Shown here piece after piece: positions 11,860-23,244 of a DNA stretch of 64,000 nucleotides. The stretch comes from Mantamonas sphyraenae (taxonomy: Eukaryota; CRuMs; Mantamonadidae), in the NCBI GenBank assembly GCA_026936335.1, contig JAPMXV010000032.1, positions 310,001-374,000 of the forward strand. Reading direction: 5' to 3'. Numbering within the stretch: position 1 is the stretch's first letter; each line of letters starts with the position of its first letter. Below the pieces are notes generated by a model. The model was given only the letters and a program-made list of their open reading frames with translations, ran no database searches and was not told where the DNA came from. A program made the translations under genes and the position numbers.

Positions 11860-13730
11860 GTCCCAGGCAGCCGAAGACTCATCAGCAACGGGCAGCAACG
11901 AGGCACTGGAGGAAACAAAGGAACAAGGACAGACGCCGCAGGTGCAGGTGACTGAGGAGGAGGACACGGGGGCGGACGAGGTGGTGGAGGAGATCATCGA
12001 AGAGATTGTGGAAGAGATTGTGGAGGAGGAGGAGGAGGAGGACAACGATGACGTGGAGGATGTGGGTGGGGATGATGACGATGATGAGGATGGGGATGAA
12101 GGACAGGCGGGAAAGGCGTCGTCGCCGGCATTGTTGAACGTGGGCCAATCGAAGCAGGGTCGCTCTGGGAGCGTGAGCAGTGTGAGCAGCGCCATTGAGG
12201 ACGACACGATCCGTGCGGCCCTTGCGTTTGTGTCTTATGCACACAAAGAGGGCGTTGCATATGAGGGCAATGTGCTGTTCAACATCACAGACAAGAACAG
12301 CAGCGAGGTGATCATCCGCTCGATCGTCACGACTCCTGAACAGGCCTATGTGACGGCGGAAACGTTCTCCAGCTACGCGTGCGAGGCCACAGTGGAGCGC
12401 GACGTGCTGATTTCCATTGTGGCGGGTCTGATGGCACCCTCCATGGCCCTCATGTTTGGCCAAATCCAGGTCTCTGACGTCAACGAGCTGAAGAAGTTTA
12501 GCGATGCGTTTGACTTTTCGCGAGCCAAGTTTGAAGAGTGTACGTTTGCCTGTGACGGCCTGTTTTCGAGACGGTGGGGTGGTGATGGGGCTGTGTGTAG
12601 GGTGCTTGCATGTCCTTCATTTGTGTGTGTGTGTGTGTGTGTGTGATGTGAGAGTGAGAGGTGGCACCCTGGCGGGGCGATTGATTGCAGGGCGGAGGGA
12701 ACATCGCTGCGCACGCCTGTGCACGGGGGCCCAGCGGGGAGAGGAATGTGCACAGAAGGGACGGGGATGGAGGGAAACCGCATGCGATGCCATGCATGAG
12801 ACATTATCACACGGGGAAATGACTGACACAGGCGCCTGCACCTGTGGTGGGGTGGTTACACACGCAGACAAGCGACGCATTGACGCCGGCGAAATCAGCG
12901 AGGATGGCACAGAGCTGAACAGCGGGGCGGGAGACGCCGGTGTGACGGTGACAGAACCAGGCAGCGGGGAAGGAGGCAGCAGCAGCGGAGGTGGAAGCAG
13001 CAGCAGCAGCAGCAGCAGCAGCGGTGGCAGTGGAGAAGGTGGAAGCAGCAGCGGCAGCGGCAGCGGAAGCGAAAGCAGTGGATTGAGCCAGCTGTCAAAG
13101 AGGGTGGAGAAGCAGGTGGAACACTTTAAGAAGAGCGAAAAGTATGCGGCCATGGTGGCGTCGTGGGAGGAGAAGAAGGCGAAGCTGAGCCCTGCGGTGG
13201 CCAATGCCAAGGAGTCGTTGAGCAAGAAGTTGGAGGAGTTTAAGCTGGCAGTGAACGGACCAGAGCAGACGTTGCCGCCTGTGCTGACGCCCGAGGAGAT
13301 GGAGGCGTTGCAGAAGGAGAAGGAGGAGAAGCGGGAGCAGGGCAAGGTGGGATTGGCCATGGCGCTGGCGTCGGCAAAGGCATCCACAGCAAGTGAGGGA
13401 CGCATGCGCATGCGCAGTTTGTCGCAAAAGATGTCCTCTGGAGCCCATCGCAAGGGCCTCAAGGGATCGGCCGAGGCGGCGGCGGCGGCGGCAGCAGCAC
13501 GCAAGGCAAAGAAAGGCACGGAGACGCAGGAGCAGCAAGATGATGAGGAGCAGACACTGGACAGGAGCATTGGCAATGGTGAGGAGGAAGAGGAGGAACA
13601 GCAGGTGGTGCTGGATGCGGCAGGGCCGGTTTCCCTGCACATTGTCTCGGAGACCAAGGACAACGAGACCACCAGCACCAGCAGCGGAGTCAGTGTGGAG
13701 GTGACCGATTTGGATGGGAGTGCACAGTGA
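11858..13730 (+). CDS. Acidic, Ser-rich protein of unknown function
   Basis: I do not recognise this protein. Exon 1 (11858-12539) and exon 2 (12868-13730) flank a 328-nt intron with donor GTACGT and acceptor ACACGCAG; the join is phase 1 and gives 514 residues. Residues 1-85 are very acidic (runs of Glu and Asp). A predicted folded region lies at about 110-240, with mixed strands and helices (RAALAFVSYAHKEGVAYEG to LKKFSDAFDFSRAKFEE). Then come a poly-Ser/Gly segment, a charged helical segment (about 310-400) and an acidic tail. There are no transmembrane segments or signal peptide. It starts head-to-head with FCP1 and ends 37 bp from the convergent LRR receptor gene. Confidence 0.6.
12622..12645. 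repeat. (GT)12 microsatellite in an intron
   Basis: Uninterrupted GT dinucleotides lie inside the single intron of the acidic unknown gene. Similar CA/TG tracts occur in several other introns of the window. Confidence 0.95.
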
Positions 13731-13767
13731 AATGGTTTGGCCACCTGCGGGGAGGGGCTTCATTGAT

Positions 13768-16700
13768 TCATTCGTCCAGTAGGGGATCGTGAAGGGTGCC
13801 GCGTGTGCGCCGTGGATGCCACGTCGACCGCATGCGCTTGATGGCCGTCTGTGCACTGTGAAGGACCATGGCCAGAAGCATGGCCACACCCACCAGCATG
13901 GTGACGATGACCACACCGAGGGCGACCACGTTGACGGCGCCTTGGTCGTAGGTGGACATGCTCATCGTCACGGCGCTGCCAGAGACAAAGACTGCAAGGA
14001 GAGTGTACAGGCTCAGCGTTTCCAGTCTGTTGTCCAACTCACGCACAAACGGCAACGTGCGTTGGTGGACCCAGATGGACAGGAGGAGGGTGAGAAAGAG
14101 GACGATGAAAAAGGTCATAGATGCGTAGAAAGGCACTGCGGTGACCAACACAGTGATGACCACGCGCCGTGCGAGCACCACGAGTTCGTACGCCACGTGA
14201 TCGGGTCGGTAGGTGCGGTACAGGAAGCCAAAGGCAGTGTGGGCCCAAGGTTCATCCAGACTGCCCGTGTGCGACAGATACATGAGTGCAGCCGCATCCA
14301 CAAGAGGAAGAAGGACACCCACAAGCACCAACAGTACCCAAGAAGCCTGTTGGACGGCCGATAGGGTTGCGTTCTCCTGATCTGAACCGCGGCACACAAG
14401 GAAGGGCAGTTGGTTCAAGTACGCCCAGTCTCCCGCTGCTGCTGCTGCATCTGTGCACATGAGAAAGCTGAGGCATTGCAACAGGATGGGACCGTAGGCG
14501 ATGTGCAGTGCAAACAGCACCACGCCGACCACACGGTGCTGGAGGTCGGGTTGGCCTGCCCGCGTGTGCCTGGCTCTCGCATCTCGAGCAACTCGTGTCC
14601 GGTGCCCTTGTACCGTCGCCACAGTGCCCATGCCATGGACATGAGGATACCGATGAGCACGAGGGGCACGAGCATGGTGGTGCTGCCGACAAAACCGGCA
14701 CTCCAGCGTTCGGTGTATCCTTCCGGGGCTGCGAACAGGCATTGCACGGAGCTGACAGACAGATTGACAGACGATGCAATGCGATTGACAAAGTCGAGCA
14801 TGGATGCAATGGGACCGTTGTCGCCTGCGTGGTGGTTCTGGGAGCGATTCGCGTGGCGAAGGGCCAAGGCGCAGCGACACAGATGATTTCTCGATGGTGG
14901 CAAGGACCTGCCAAAAGAAGAGGACAATCTTGAGCGTGGCCGACTCGCCTCCGTGGTGAAGTTTCTTGCGTATGACGACAGCCACAAAGACAATGGTGAG
15001 GGTTGCGTAGAGCGCGATTTCCAAGCCAACCTGGAGGTCGGAGGGACATGCCTCACACACGCGGCCGGTTTTGAAGTAGCCGGCGTCACACTCACTGCAC
15101 AACCGGGAGCCATTGCGGTATCCAGGGGCACAGTCGAGGCCATGGGGCTTTGCATCGGCGGCGTTTTGCTGGGCGATCTTGACGCAGGCAGCGGCAACGG
15201 GACACGGAAGCACGGCCCTGTAGTCGTCTGTGTGTGGCGCCGTTACCACACGACAGCCTTGGATGGTGCCTCGTGTGCATCGGCAGTCTGCAAACTGCTC
15301 GGGGCACGGAGGCAGGATTCGCGGAAGCCAAAGAATCGATCGGCACAGGTGCACACCTCGATCCAATTGCTGGGATCCATGAGGAACTGGAGCGACTGGC
15401 CGTCTCGGCGTTGGATGGCACGGCAGCTCACGTTGCCAAACTGATTGGTGTCGGAGGAGCTGCCAAGGAGGAAGCTGGTGTCGCCCTGCGACAGGTCCAT
15501 GGGTGTGTTGCGGATGTCCACGTAGGACAATCCAACACTGGAGGTCATGGACGTGGGGAATCCGCCTGAGATGCCGCTGTGCTGGACCTCAAGGCGTTGA
15601 AGATTTTCCAAACCGCTCCAGCCGTCCATGCGACCCGAGAGCGACGTGTTGGACAGCTTGAGTTGCTGCAACGATGGAAGACGCAGGTAGGTGGTGTCTC
15701 CACGCATGATTGGGTTGTTGGAGAGGTCGAGCGTGGTGAGGATGGGCAAGGCATCGTCGAGATCCAACCTGTCGATGTGATTGTTTGCCGCGTGGAGTTC
15801 CACGAGAGACTGCGGGAATGCGCTGAAGGAGATCAAACCACGAATGCGGTTGTGATTGGCACGAAGTGTGCTCAGAGACGGTGGAAGACCTGGTGACAAT
15901 TCGAGGATCGAGTTGTTTGTCAGATCCAACACAAGCAGGTTCTTCAAGCGCAGCAGAAATGGGTACTCCAGAAGACTGTTGGATGAAACGTCCAGTGAAG
16001 CGAGCTGTGTGAGCTTCAGGATGGATGGTGGCATTTCGGCGAGTCGGTTGTCGGCCAGGGTCAGTGTCTGGAGTTTCTGCAGTTGGCCCAGGGACTCGGG
16101 CAAAGAAGTCAATTGGTTGTGGGACAAGTCCAAGCTGTGGAGATTGTGCATCGAGCCGATGGACAACGGGAGGAGATCGAGCTGGTTGGAGACGACGGAG
16201 AAGGCCTCCAGTTTGATCCAGTTTGCCGATCGTCTCTGGCAAGCTGGTGAGTCGATTGTGGGTGACGAGGAGATAACCGAGACTGGTCATGTTGCCAATG
16301 GATGGCGGGAGATCAGTGAGGTTGTTGAAGCTGATGTAGAGGGATTTGACAAATGTGCAATCCCCGATGGCATCGGGGAGACGCTGCAGGTTGTTGTTGG
16401 ACAGTTCGACAAAGAAGAGAGCCTTCAACTTGCCGATGCAAGATGGAAGCGAACGCAAGCGGTTGTTGGAGGCGTAGAGGAAGGTGAGGGCGGTGAGGTT
16501 GCAGACACTGTCAGGCAGCGATTCCAAGTTGTTGTTGCTCACACCGAGCGTGTTGAGGTTGGCCATGGTGCCAACGTACGCAGGGACACCAGAGGCTGAC
16601 AGCTGGTTGTTGGAAACGTCCAAGATCTCGAGCCGTTGCAGGTTGGCCATGGAATCGGGAAGTGCGCTGATGGAGTTGTCATGTGCATCCAGCGTGCGCA

Positions 16701-18181
16701 GACGGAGAAGATTACCCAGGGCTGAGGGAAGCGTGCGGAGCATGTTGTTGGACACGTACAGACGGGTCAAATTGACCATGTTGGCCACCTGCGGCGGAAG
16801 GGTGCTGATGGCGTTGTAGCTGAAATCGATGAAATCCAGCTCAGGAAGGTGGCAGAGGGACACCGGGAAGTCGTCCATGCGATTGTCGTTTGCACGAAGG
16901 GATTTCAAGCTGAGTCAGCTGGCCAATGGGATGGACCAAGCGATGTGATGCGATTGCTGGAGACGTCGATGTGTTGCACTGCAGCGGCAAAGCGGGGAGG
17001 TCGACGAGGAAGTTGTTGGTGAGTGTGAGTGTGGTCAATGACACCAAGGGGCTCATGTCGGGCAGCTGGGCAAGCTGGTTGTTCGACAGGTCGAGGAGGG
17101 TGAGGGATGTGAGAGCGGCAATCTCGGAGGGCAGCATTCGCAATCGGTTGTCGAACAGACGAAGGAACCGGCACCATTTCCAGTTGGCGATGCTTGCGGG
17201 CAACGTGAGGAGGGCATTGAACGAGACATCGACAGTTGTGAGGTTGAGGTCGCCGATGGTGTCAGGAAGCGAGGTGAGCCTGTTTGCATCCAACGTTAGC
17301 GTGGAAACACCACGAAGGGAGCCGATAGAGTCTGGAAGGCTCTGGAGTAGATTGTTGTTGAGGTGGATGGAGGACAAGGTTGTGATGGTGGTGAGAGAGT
17401 GCGGGAGAACGATGAGCAAGTTCTTGGAAAGGCGAAGTTCCTTGAGGCTGGTCAGCTGCCCAATTGCCGACGGAAGAATTCGCAGGTTGTTCTTTGAGAG
17501 ATCCACAAAGGTAAGGGTGGACAGGTTGCAGAAGGAGGACGGAAGGACTTGCAGGCGGTTTGCAGTTGCCTTGAGTTGTTGCAGCTTCGACAACATGCCA
17601 AGCCAGGTCGGCAAGCTTTGCAACCTGTTGTCGGAGATGTCCAGAACCTCCAGGTTCACAAGACTGTGAATGAAGGGCGGAAATTGGACCAGGTTGTTGC
17701 CGTAGAGGATGAGGGAAACCAACTGCGTGAGATTGCCCAGGCACTGTGGCACCATGGTTTGCCCAACTTGCGGTAGACCAACCTCTCGCAGGGAATGTAC
17801 AGTACAAAGCCACGTAGGGGGCTGTTGCAGCATGACACCGTTGAATTCGACGCCAGCGAGGCCCGGGATTCCGGCGAGGGTGTTGCCAGCGACGTCAGGG
17901 AACACACCGCCGTACTGGCGCCATTTCCATGGCACCTGCACATTGCCACAGCACACGTCCGAGGTGTTGAGTCCCGGGAAGGGGCTTCTGCACTCGACGC
18001 CTTGCCAGAGGCAAAAGCACAGATCCTGGTCAACTGCACTGTTCATCTGCTGCGCAAAGGTCACCATGCGGTCCCTCTGTGTGCAGTCCGCACGTACTCC
18101 GTGGATATGCACGGAGCACAGGAGCATCAGGAGGATGCAGAGGACCTGGGCATGGTGGATGCCCGAATGCAGCAGCGGCAT
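13768..18181 (-). CDS. Leucine-rich-repeat receptor-like multi-pass membrane protein (frame interrupted by about seven 1-nt indels)
   Basis: Large cell-surface type protein. The start at 18181 gives a clear signal peptide (MPLLHSGIHHAQVLCILLML); the open frame also extends upstream to 18241. A Cys-rich cap is followed by over 25 LRRs of the 'shock/Ras-LRR' type (LxxLPxxIGxLxxLxxLxLSxNxL), a Cys-rich juxtamembrane module (CAPGYRNGSRLCSECDAGYF, about 15,050-15,120), then about seven hydrophobic segments to the C-terminus. One-base frame changes occur near 16,980, 16,941, 16,910, 16,218, 15,302, 14,866 and 14,549. Allowing for them gives an unbroken LRR register and no internal stop, about 1,470 residues. 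Several fall in G/C runs one base short, so sequence error is more likely than decay. The ligand is unknown; sensing or adhesion is inferred from architecture. Confidence 0.75.
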
Positions 18182-18225
18182 CGACCCGACCCACGTGTCG
18201 TCACAAGTTTTTTGTGGTTGGCAAT

Positions 18226-18237
18226 GGGGGGGGGGGG
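18226..18237. repeat. G12 homopolymer
   Basis: Twelve consecutive G on the plus strand, upstream of the LRR receptor start. The run length should be treated as approximate given the one-base indels at other runs in the window. Confidence 0.8.
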
Positions 18238-18313
18238 ACAAGAGGAAGGGACGACGAGAAGGGGAGGGTGTGCACTTGAAAGGGTTGTACGTGAAGTAGT
18301 GGGTACGATTTGA

Positions 18314-19132
18314 TCAAACATTGGTCATTTCTGCTTGGTGCTGTTGTTGTTCGGCCGCAAGCTCGTCCTCGACGCGCTTGACGGCACGACGGCCAAACCA
18401 GGAGAGGCCGACGAGAAGGAGGACGGCAGCCACAATCTGCAGGATGAGGGACACCGTGGAAATGGTGTCCAGCTGGGCCTCACCGGAAAACACGTCGGAC
18501 AGCTGCTCCGCCAGCGTGCCTGTGTACAGCATTGCCAGCGCATAGGGAAAGCCCACCACCCACGACGCACCGGCACTCTTCCACCAGATGATATCACTGA
18601 CGCCCAACAGGCCGTTGATGAGACCCGTTGTGAGGGGCGAGTAGCGCAGCAGGATGACCAGCGCCAACCACTTTTGGCTGGCCTGTGCGTTCAGGGCATC
18701 AAATTTGCGCTTGAAACTCTCGCCTTGGTTCTCCAGGACGGCGTACATGTTGCGACGGAGCCATGTGCGTGCGACCCAAATGCTGGTGGAGTACCCGAGG
18801 GCGTTTGCGGCCAAGACGATGACGGTGCCCCAATCGATGCCAAACACAAAGCCAATGGCAATGACCGTCCACGAGTAGGCGCCGACCACAAAGAAGGGCT
18901 GGTGAATGAGCAGCAGCATGACACCAAAGAGCACCCCACCCCACGGGCCCATGGAGGCGTTCAGTTCCGCAAACTCCCGAAGGGGCCCGCCGAACACAAG
19001 GAACACCACTGTGCCCGTCATCACAAGAAACACAAGCACACTCAACACAGCCTTGCGTTTCTGATTGCTCGGTTGCTTACTCCCGCCGTTTTCCTCTTGG
19101 TCTTCCTTGCCCTCCACATATATGTCGCTCAT
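18314..19132 (-). CDS. TVP38/TMEM64 (DedA-like, VTT domain) membrane protein, copy 1
   Basis: Polytopic endomembrane protein of the TVP38/TMEM64 family, whose relatives (VMP1, TMEM41B, DedA) include lipid scramblases. Starting at the Met of MSDIYVEG (19132) gives 272 residues; the frame is open further upstream, but that part overlaps the neighbour's stop. A cytosolic N-terminus leads to a TM at about 30-50, the VTT-domain core with re-entrant-type segments (LLIHQPFFVVGAYSWTVIAI, GIDWGTVIVLAANALGYSTS), the typical LVILLRYSPLTTGLINGLLG segment, and a last TM near the C-terminus. It is the downstream member of a tandem pair 40 bp apart. No intron is seen. Confidence 0.8.
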   Translation of the reverse strand: MSDIYVEGKEDQEENGGSKQPSNQKRKAVLSVLVFLVMTGTVVFLVFGGPLREFAELNASMGPWGGVLFGVMLLLIHQPFFVVGAYSWTVIAIGFVFGIDWGTVIVLAANALGYSTSIWVARTWLRRNMYAVLENQGESFKRKFDALNAQASQKWLALVILLRYSPLTTGLINGLLGVSDIIWWKSAGASWVVGFPYALAMLYTGTLAEQLSDVFSGEAQLDTISTVSLILQIVAAVLLLVGLSWFGRRAVKRVEDELAAEQQQHQAEMTNV

Positions 19133-19172
19133 TGGCGCGGCGGTCGCGCGAAGCCAGCAAACCCTCCTCCTT

Positions 19173-20057
19173 TCATTCATTGGTCCCTCTCTCTCTCTTC
19201 CGTTCGCCCTCGTGTGGGTTGCGATGGGTGCCAGCCACGGCAACAGGCCCCTCTGCTTGTTGCTGGTGCTGGTGTTGGTGCTGGGGCTCGGCGTCGTCAT
19301 CGTCGCCGCCGTCGTTTGCCTCGTCCTGCACACGTGCCCACGCTCTGCGAGCGGCAAACGCCATCAACACAGAGAGGAGCACCATGGTGACGGATTGGGC
19401 GATCAGAGACACGAGGTTAATGCCCTCCAAGCGCTGTGCAGAGTCGTCAAAGAGAACGGCGACGTCGGAGACAAGGGAGGCCGCCCACAGCCAGAGACAG
19501 GCGTAGGGGACACCGGAGAGGGATGCCACACTGACCAACTTCCACATGGGCACACTTTCCTTATCGAGTAGAAGGGCCAGGAGGAGGTTGAGGACGCCTG
19601 TGGGCATGGGAAGATTGCGGACAAGGACAATCACTTTGACCTCGCCCAGGTCGTCCAGTGCCATACGAAGCACCCTGAAACGACGCATCCCAGTGTCGTA
19701 GTGGCTGCTTGCCAGCCGGCTGCGTAGTGAATCGCCAAAGGCACGTGCGACGACAATGGCAAGCCAGTGGCCCGGAAAACTGACGGCAAAGACAAGCACC
19801 AGACCCAGGGCAAACCCAAACACCAAACCAAACATGACAATGACGGCTGTGTACACGGCAACCACCACCCAGGGCTGGTGGACGACGATGAGCAGGGCAG
19901 ACAGGATCAGACCCACCCAGGGGCCTTGCGAACGCAGCCACACCAGTGCCTGCTCCAGAAGGCCGTCCACCACCAAATAGGCGGAACCCACCGCAAGCAG
20001 GGCGATGAAAACGACAGCCAACACGGCTTTGGCCGTGTGGTGCCACTTTGGGATCAT
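19173..20057 (-). CDS. TVP38/TMEM64 (VTT domain) membrane protein, copy 2
   Basis: Paralogue of the adjacent gene, with the same layout: a TM after a basic patch (TAKAVLAVVFIALLAVG), a core with LLIVVHQPWVVVAVYTAVIV, the VSFPGHWLAIVVARAF segment, VRNLPMPTGVLNLLLAL, and a final TM. The C-terminal tail is His/Gln-rich. With the Met at 20057 it has 294 residues. The open frame also reaches 20210, but starting there would overlap the coding end of the upstream kinesin by about 95 bp, so I prefer the shorter form. Sequence similarity to copy 1 is modest, so the tandem duplication is old. Confidence 0.78.
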   Translation of the reverse strand: MIPKWHHTAKAVLAVVFIALLAVGSAYLVVDGLLEQALVWLRSQGPWVGLILSALLIVVHQPWVVVAVYTAVIVMFGLVFGFALGLVLVFAVSFPGHWLAIVVARAFGDSLRSRLASSHYDTGMRRFRVLRMALDDLGEVKVIVLVRNLPMPTGVLNLLLALLLDKESVPMWKLVSVASLSGVPYACLWLWAASLVSDVAVLFDDSAQRLEGINLVSLIAQSVTMVLLSVLMAFAARRAWARVQDEANDGGDDDDAEPQHQHQHQQQAEGPVAVAGTHRNPHEGERKRERGTNE

Positions 20058-20115
20058 GCGATGGAAGGGGGCATTTGGGATGGGAGCGGTGGTGGGGGAT
20101 TCTACTTCTTCTTCT

Positions 20116-21600
20116 TCATGCTTCAATCTCCACCTCCACGTCACCGTCTCCTTCTTCTTCTTGCCCTTGCCCATCATCATCTTCCTCCACGTCGTCGTTG
20201 TCACCCACATCCATCTCGTCCAGCTGCTTCAGATGCCGCAGCCACTCTGAATTCTTTGAGATCTGCGACTTGCGCACAGCGATGTATCGCGTGGCGTTTG
20301 GATTCAGCTTCTTCATCGCCGCCTTTGCTTCAGCGAGTTCGGTGCGACACAAACTGCGAAGCTTCTCTTTGTCCAGGAGGGGCTCTGCTTGCGGCACATT
20401 GCGGATCTTGGCCAAAGTCTTGCCAAAGTCGAGGGAATTGTGACTCTCGTTGCCATTTCGACTTGCCTGCGACAGCGTCACCAGCAATGTGGTTAGGGCA
20501 TGGCCATCAAACGACGCTCGCAGCATCACGGTGAGGTAGTTCATGAGAATCGTCCGCTGGGCCACGTTGCCCACACTCTTTTTCCCACGCAATTGGCGTT
20601 CCAGCTCTTCCTGCTGTACATCAACACACTGGCTAAGAAAGTGAAGAGACCAATTGGCGAAAATGCCTTCCCACCCTTCCACAGACGCCTTGTTGCTCAT
20701 AGCGGCCGCTTCTTCCGTCCTCGCATTGTTCTTCCCGGTGCTACGTTCGCTGCCCATCATGTCAAAGATCTGAAAGTTGCTGATCTGGACCTTCATCACC
20801 GACATGCTCCTGGATCAGCTGGAAGATCGTCACGCAATGCGACCGCGAGCTGCTCTCGTTCATCCGCGTCGCTCCAGACGTGCGCTTCTCTGCAAAGGCG
20901 GCAAACCTCATCACGTCGCTTGGCGTTTTCAAACGGAATCCTTTCACCCCGTGCAACTCGCCGTCCGTCCCAGCCGTGGTTTCTGCATCTCGAATCAAAT
21001 CGTAAAGATTCCACAGCCGCAACTCCACCATTTGGCCCACCAGAACAAACTTGCGCGTCCCATTTGCCACCAAGGCATCCATACGTTCCAGAATGTCGCA
21101 TCCAATGCGGATCATCAGACCCACCTCGTCTGAAACCTCCAGTTCCAACTCCTGATCCTCGTCTCCCGCGTTTTCTCCCTTCCTGCTCTTCTTCAATTGC
21201 TTCGTAATGTCGTCCAACGTGTCCGGTGGACCAAAGATGGTGTGTGTCTTCCCACTTCCCGTCTGACCAAACGCCAGCAAGTTGACCGGGAAGCCCTGGA
21301 CAAACTTGTCCACCAGCGGCTTGCCAACCGTCTCAAACACCTCCTCCTGGTCCTCCTCCGGCTCAAACACACGCTCCAGGTAGTCATAGGTGCGTTCTTG
21401 TCCCCCTGGCGGGACATCACCACCTGTTCCTTGTCGAAATCCACAATGTTCCACTCTGAAGAACCGTTTTCGGATGAATTCCCAGGCTCCGCGTCCAGAG
21501 GCTTGATGCGAGCAAACATTCGGGCATTGACCAGGTCTTCCTCCTTAAGTCTGCGTGACTTGGGTTTCTTCTTGTTCGATACCCGGCCCTTGGTGGACAT
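20116..21600 (-). CDS. Divergent kinesin motor-domain protein (two apparent 1-nt frameshifts)
   Basis: Kinesin-superfamily protein of about 494 residues, mostly motor. Visible motifs are the N-terminal strand RIKPLDAE, the P-loop FGQTGSGKTHTIFG, switch I NESSSRSHC, and the late motor pattern LDFGKTLAKIRNVPQ. Switch II is FDMMGSERS instead of the near-invariant DLAGSE, which is unusual. A short acidic/basic tail follows the motor, with no long coiled coil. The frame changes at the C5 run 21,402-21,406 and near 20,800; reading across both restores kinesin order. The start at 21600 is the first true ATG. Ankyrin and TVP38 genes flank it on the same strand, 66 and 58 bp away. Weak or absent ATPase activity is an inference from switch II. 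Confidence 0.75.
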
Positions 21601-21666
21601 TTGGCACAAGGGGAGGTTTTGGAGAAGAGTTGCCTCGTGCGACGCTTGTCACCCGTGCATGTTCAA

Positions 21667-23243
21667 TCAAGGCTCCCACGTCTCACCCAACCACTCCAAC
21701 ACACGTTCCATCACCTCGTCTGGCAATGTGACCCACTGTGCACTTGGCGTGTAGCCGTCCATGCCACCTGCCTCGAACATCACCTCGCGTTCGAGCTCGT
21801 TCATCACAAGTGTGGTCTCCACGGCCACGTCCACTCTCTCAATCCACAGCCAATGCCACGCACGGCGCCATCCACCCACGTGCAACTTGTGCACAATCTT
21901 GTCGCTCAGCCAGTGTCCACGTGCTCCACGCCGTCGCAGAAACGCCAACAACTCTTCCCCACGATCTTCCAGCATGATGGCCTCCTCCAATGCACTCAAT
22001 GTGAATTGTGACCCCGCTGTGGTGTCCACAGGCACCCCCTTGCCCAGTTCCTTGCGCACCCCTTCCACGTCACCCTGCCGTGCTGCCGCAAGCATTGCCT
22101 TTGCGTCGCGCAGGTTCCTGTCCATGTGCTCTTGACCTGGGATGGCCCTCGGACGTCCAAACAGCCCGACGTTGCACGTGGCATGGTTGTCGCTCGTCAC
22201 CACAGGGATGCCCTCGCGAACGATCACGTTCACCACGTGAGGGCAGGTGTCATCACTGCCCAACCCGTCAATTTGCAGCAGGCGCATGCCGTGGGAGGCA
22301 GCTACCACTGCGTCGAGGTGTTCGGTGTCGATCTCGTTGCTATCCATGCGCACAGTGTGCACGTCGGGCAACATCGACGCCAAACACATCGCTGCTTCGT
22401 TGCCCATGCCCACGTACACTAAATCCAGTGCCCCAACCTTGCCTCGAATCATGTTGAACACGTCCATGAGAACATCATCAGACCACCTTCCGTTTGCGAG
22501 CGAGAGGGAAGGCAGGATGCCACCCTGCACAACACACCACTCCCGCAGTTCCCTTTGCACAGCCCTCACGTGTGCCTCCTGACGATCCGAAATCATCTTC
22601 TTCACATTGGCCACCGGTTTCTGCGGCGTCTCTGCTTCCGTATGCACCTCAATTTGTTCCTTCTTGCCTTTACCAAATCGCCGTGGCTTGTGCGACGACG
22701 TGGGTCCCACAGTGAGCCAATGGGCCACACGCATGGCCAGCATTGGGTCATGAAACACCATGAGCAGCGACTCCACGGCCTCATCCACCTCTTTCGGCTC
22801 GGCAAAGTGTGTTTCAGGCGACCACGGCACCGTGCGACGTTCCTGCCCTCTCTTCCCACGCAATGTCTCGACAAACCATGTGCAATCCTCCTGCGACAGC
22901 TCACATACGTTGGTTCCGCTCGCAAGAAGTGTGCTTCGACTCCCCTCGAAATCGCACTGCTGTTGCTGTGCCCGTGTTCAAGCAGCACCCACACACACTC
23001 ATGGTGGTCTCCTGAACACGCATACGCCATGGCAGAGTCCCCATTCGCATCTACGTCCTCCACCGGTGCACCAGCTTCCAACAAAATCCATGCCTTGTCT
23101 GCTCGCCCCGCGCCACAAGCGAGCATCAACGGTGTCGCTCCCGACCTCTCGTCTCGTTCATGCACATCCACTTGCCGCACACGTTCTGCCTTGCCAAATC
23201 GCCCACACACCTTTTGCCAACTGTTTCTGGTTTGCTTGGACAT
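21667..23243 (-). CDS. Ankyrin-repeat protein of unknown function
   Basis: The N-terminus has two recognisable ankyrin repeats (SGATPLMLACGAGRADKAWI and the next ending CVWVLLEHG). The remaining 430 residues have no match I recognise and include a region reminiscent of leucine-rich scanning (DLVYVGMGNEAAMCLASMLP), a further possible ankyrin-like helix pair and a Trp-rich C-terminus. One frame change is needed at the C3 run 22,971-22,973; adding one base there continues the repeat as LLEHGA, the usual ankyrin form. Corrected length is about 525 residues. The start codon lies one base after the stop of the upstream gene (TGA-A-ATG), so the two may be one transcription unit or even one protein. 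Confidence 0.6.
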
Positions 23244-23244
23244 T

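Noticed and set aside
13768-18181. Programmed ribosomal frameshifting as explanation for the many frame changes
   Set aside because: Shifts go in both directions, share no slippery motif and also occur in unrelated genes, many at short homopolymers; sequence error is simpler.
13768-18181. LRR receptor as a pseudogene
   Set aside because: Seven length changes but no premature stop in the restored frame and an intact LRR pattern; decay would also bring stops and lost Leu positions.
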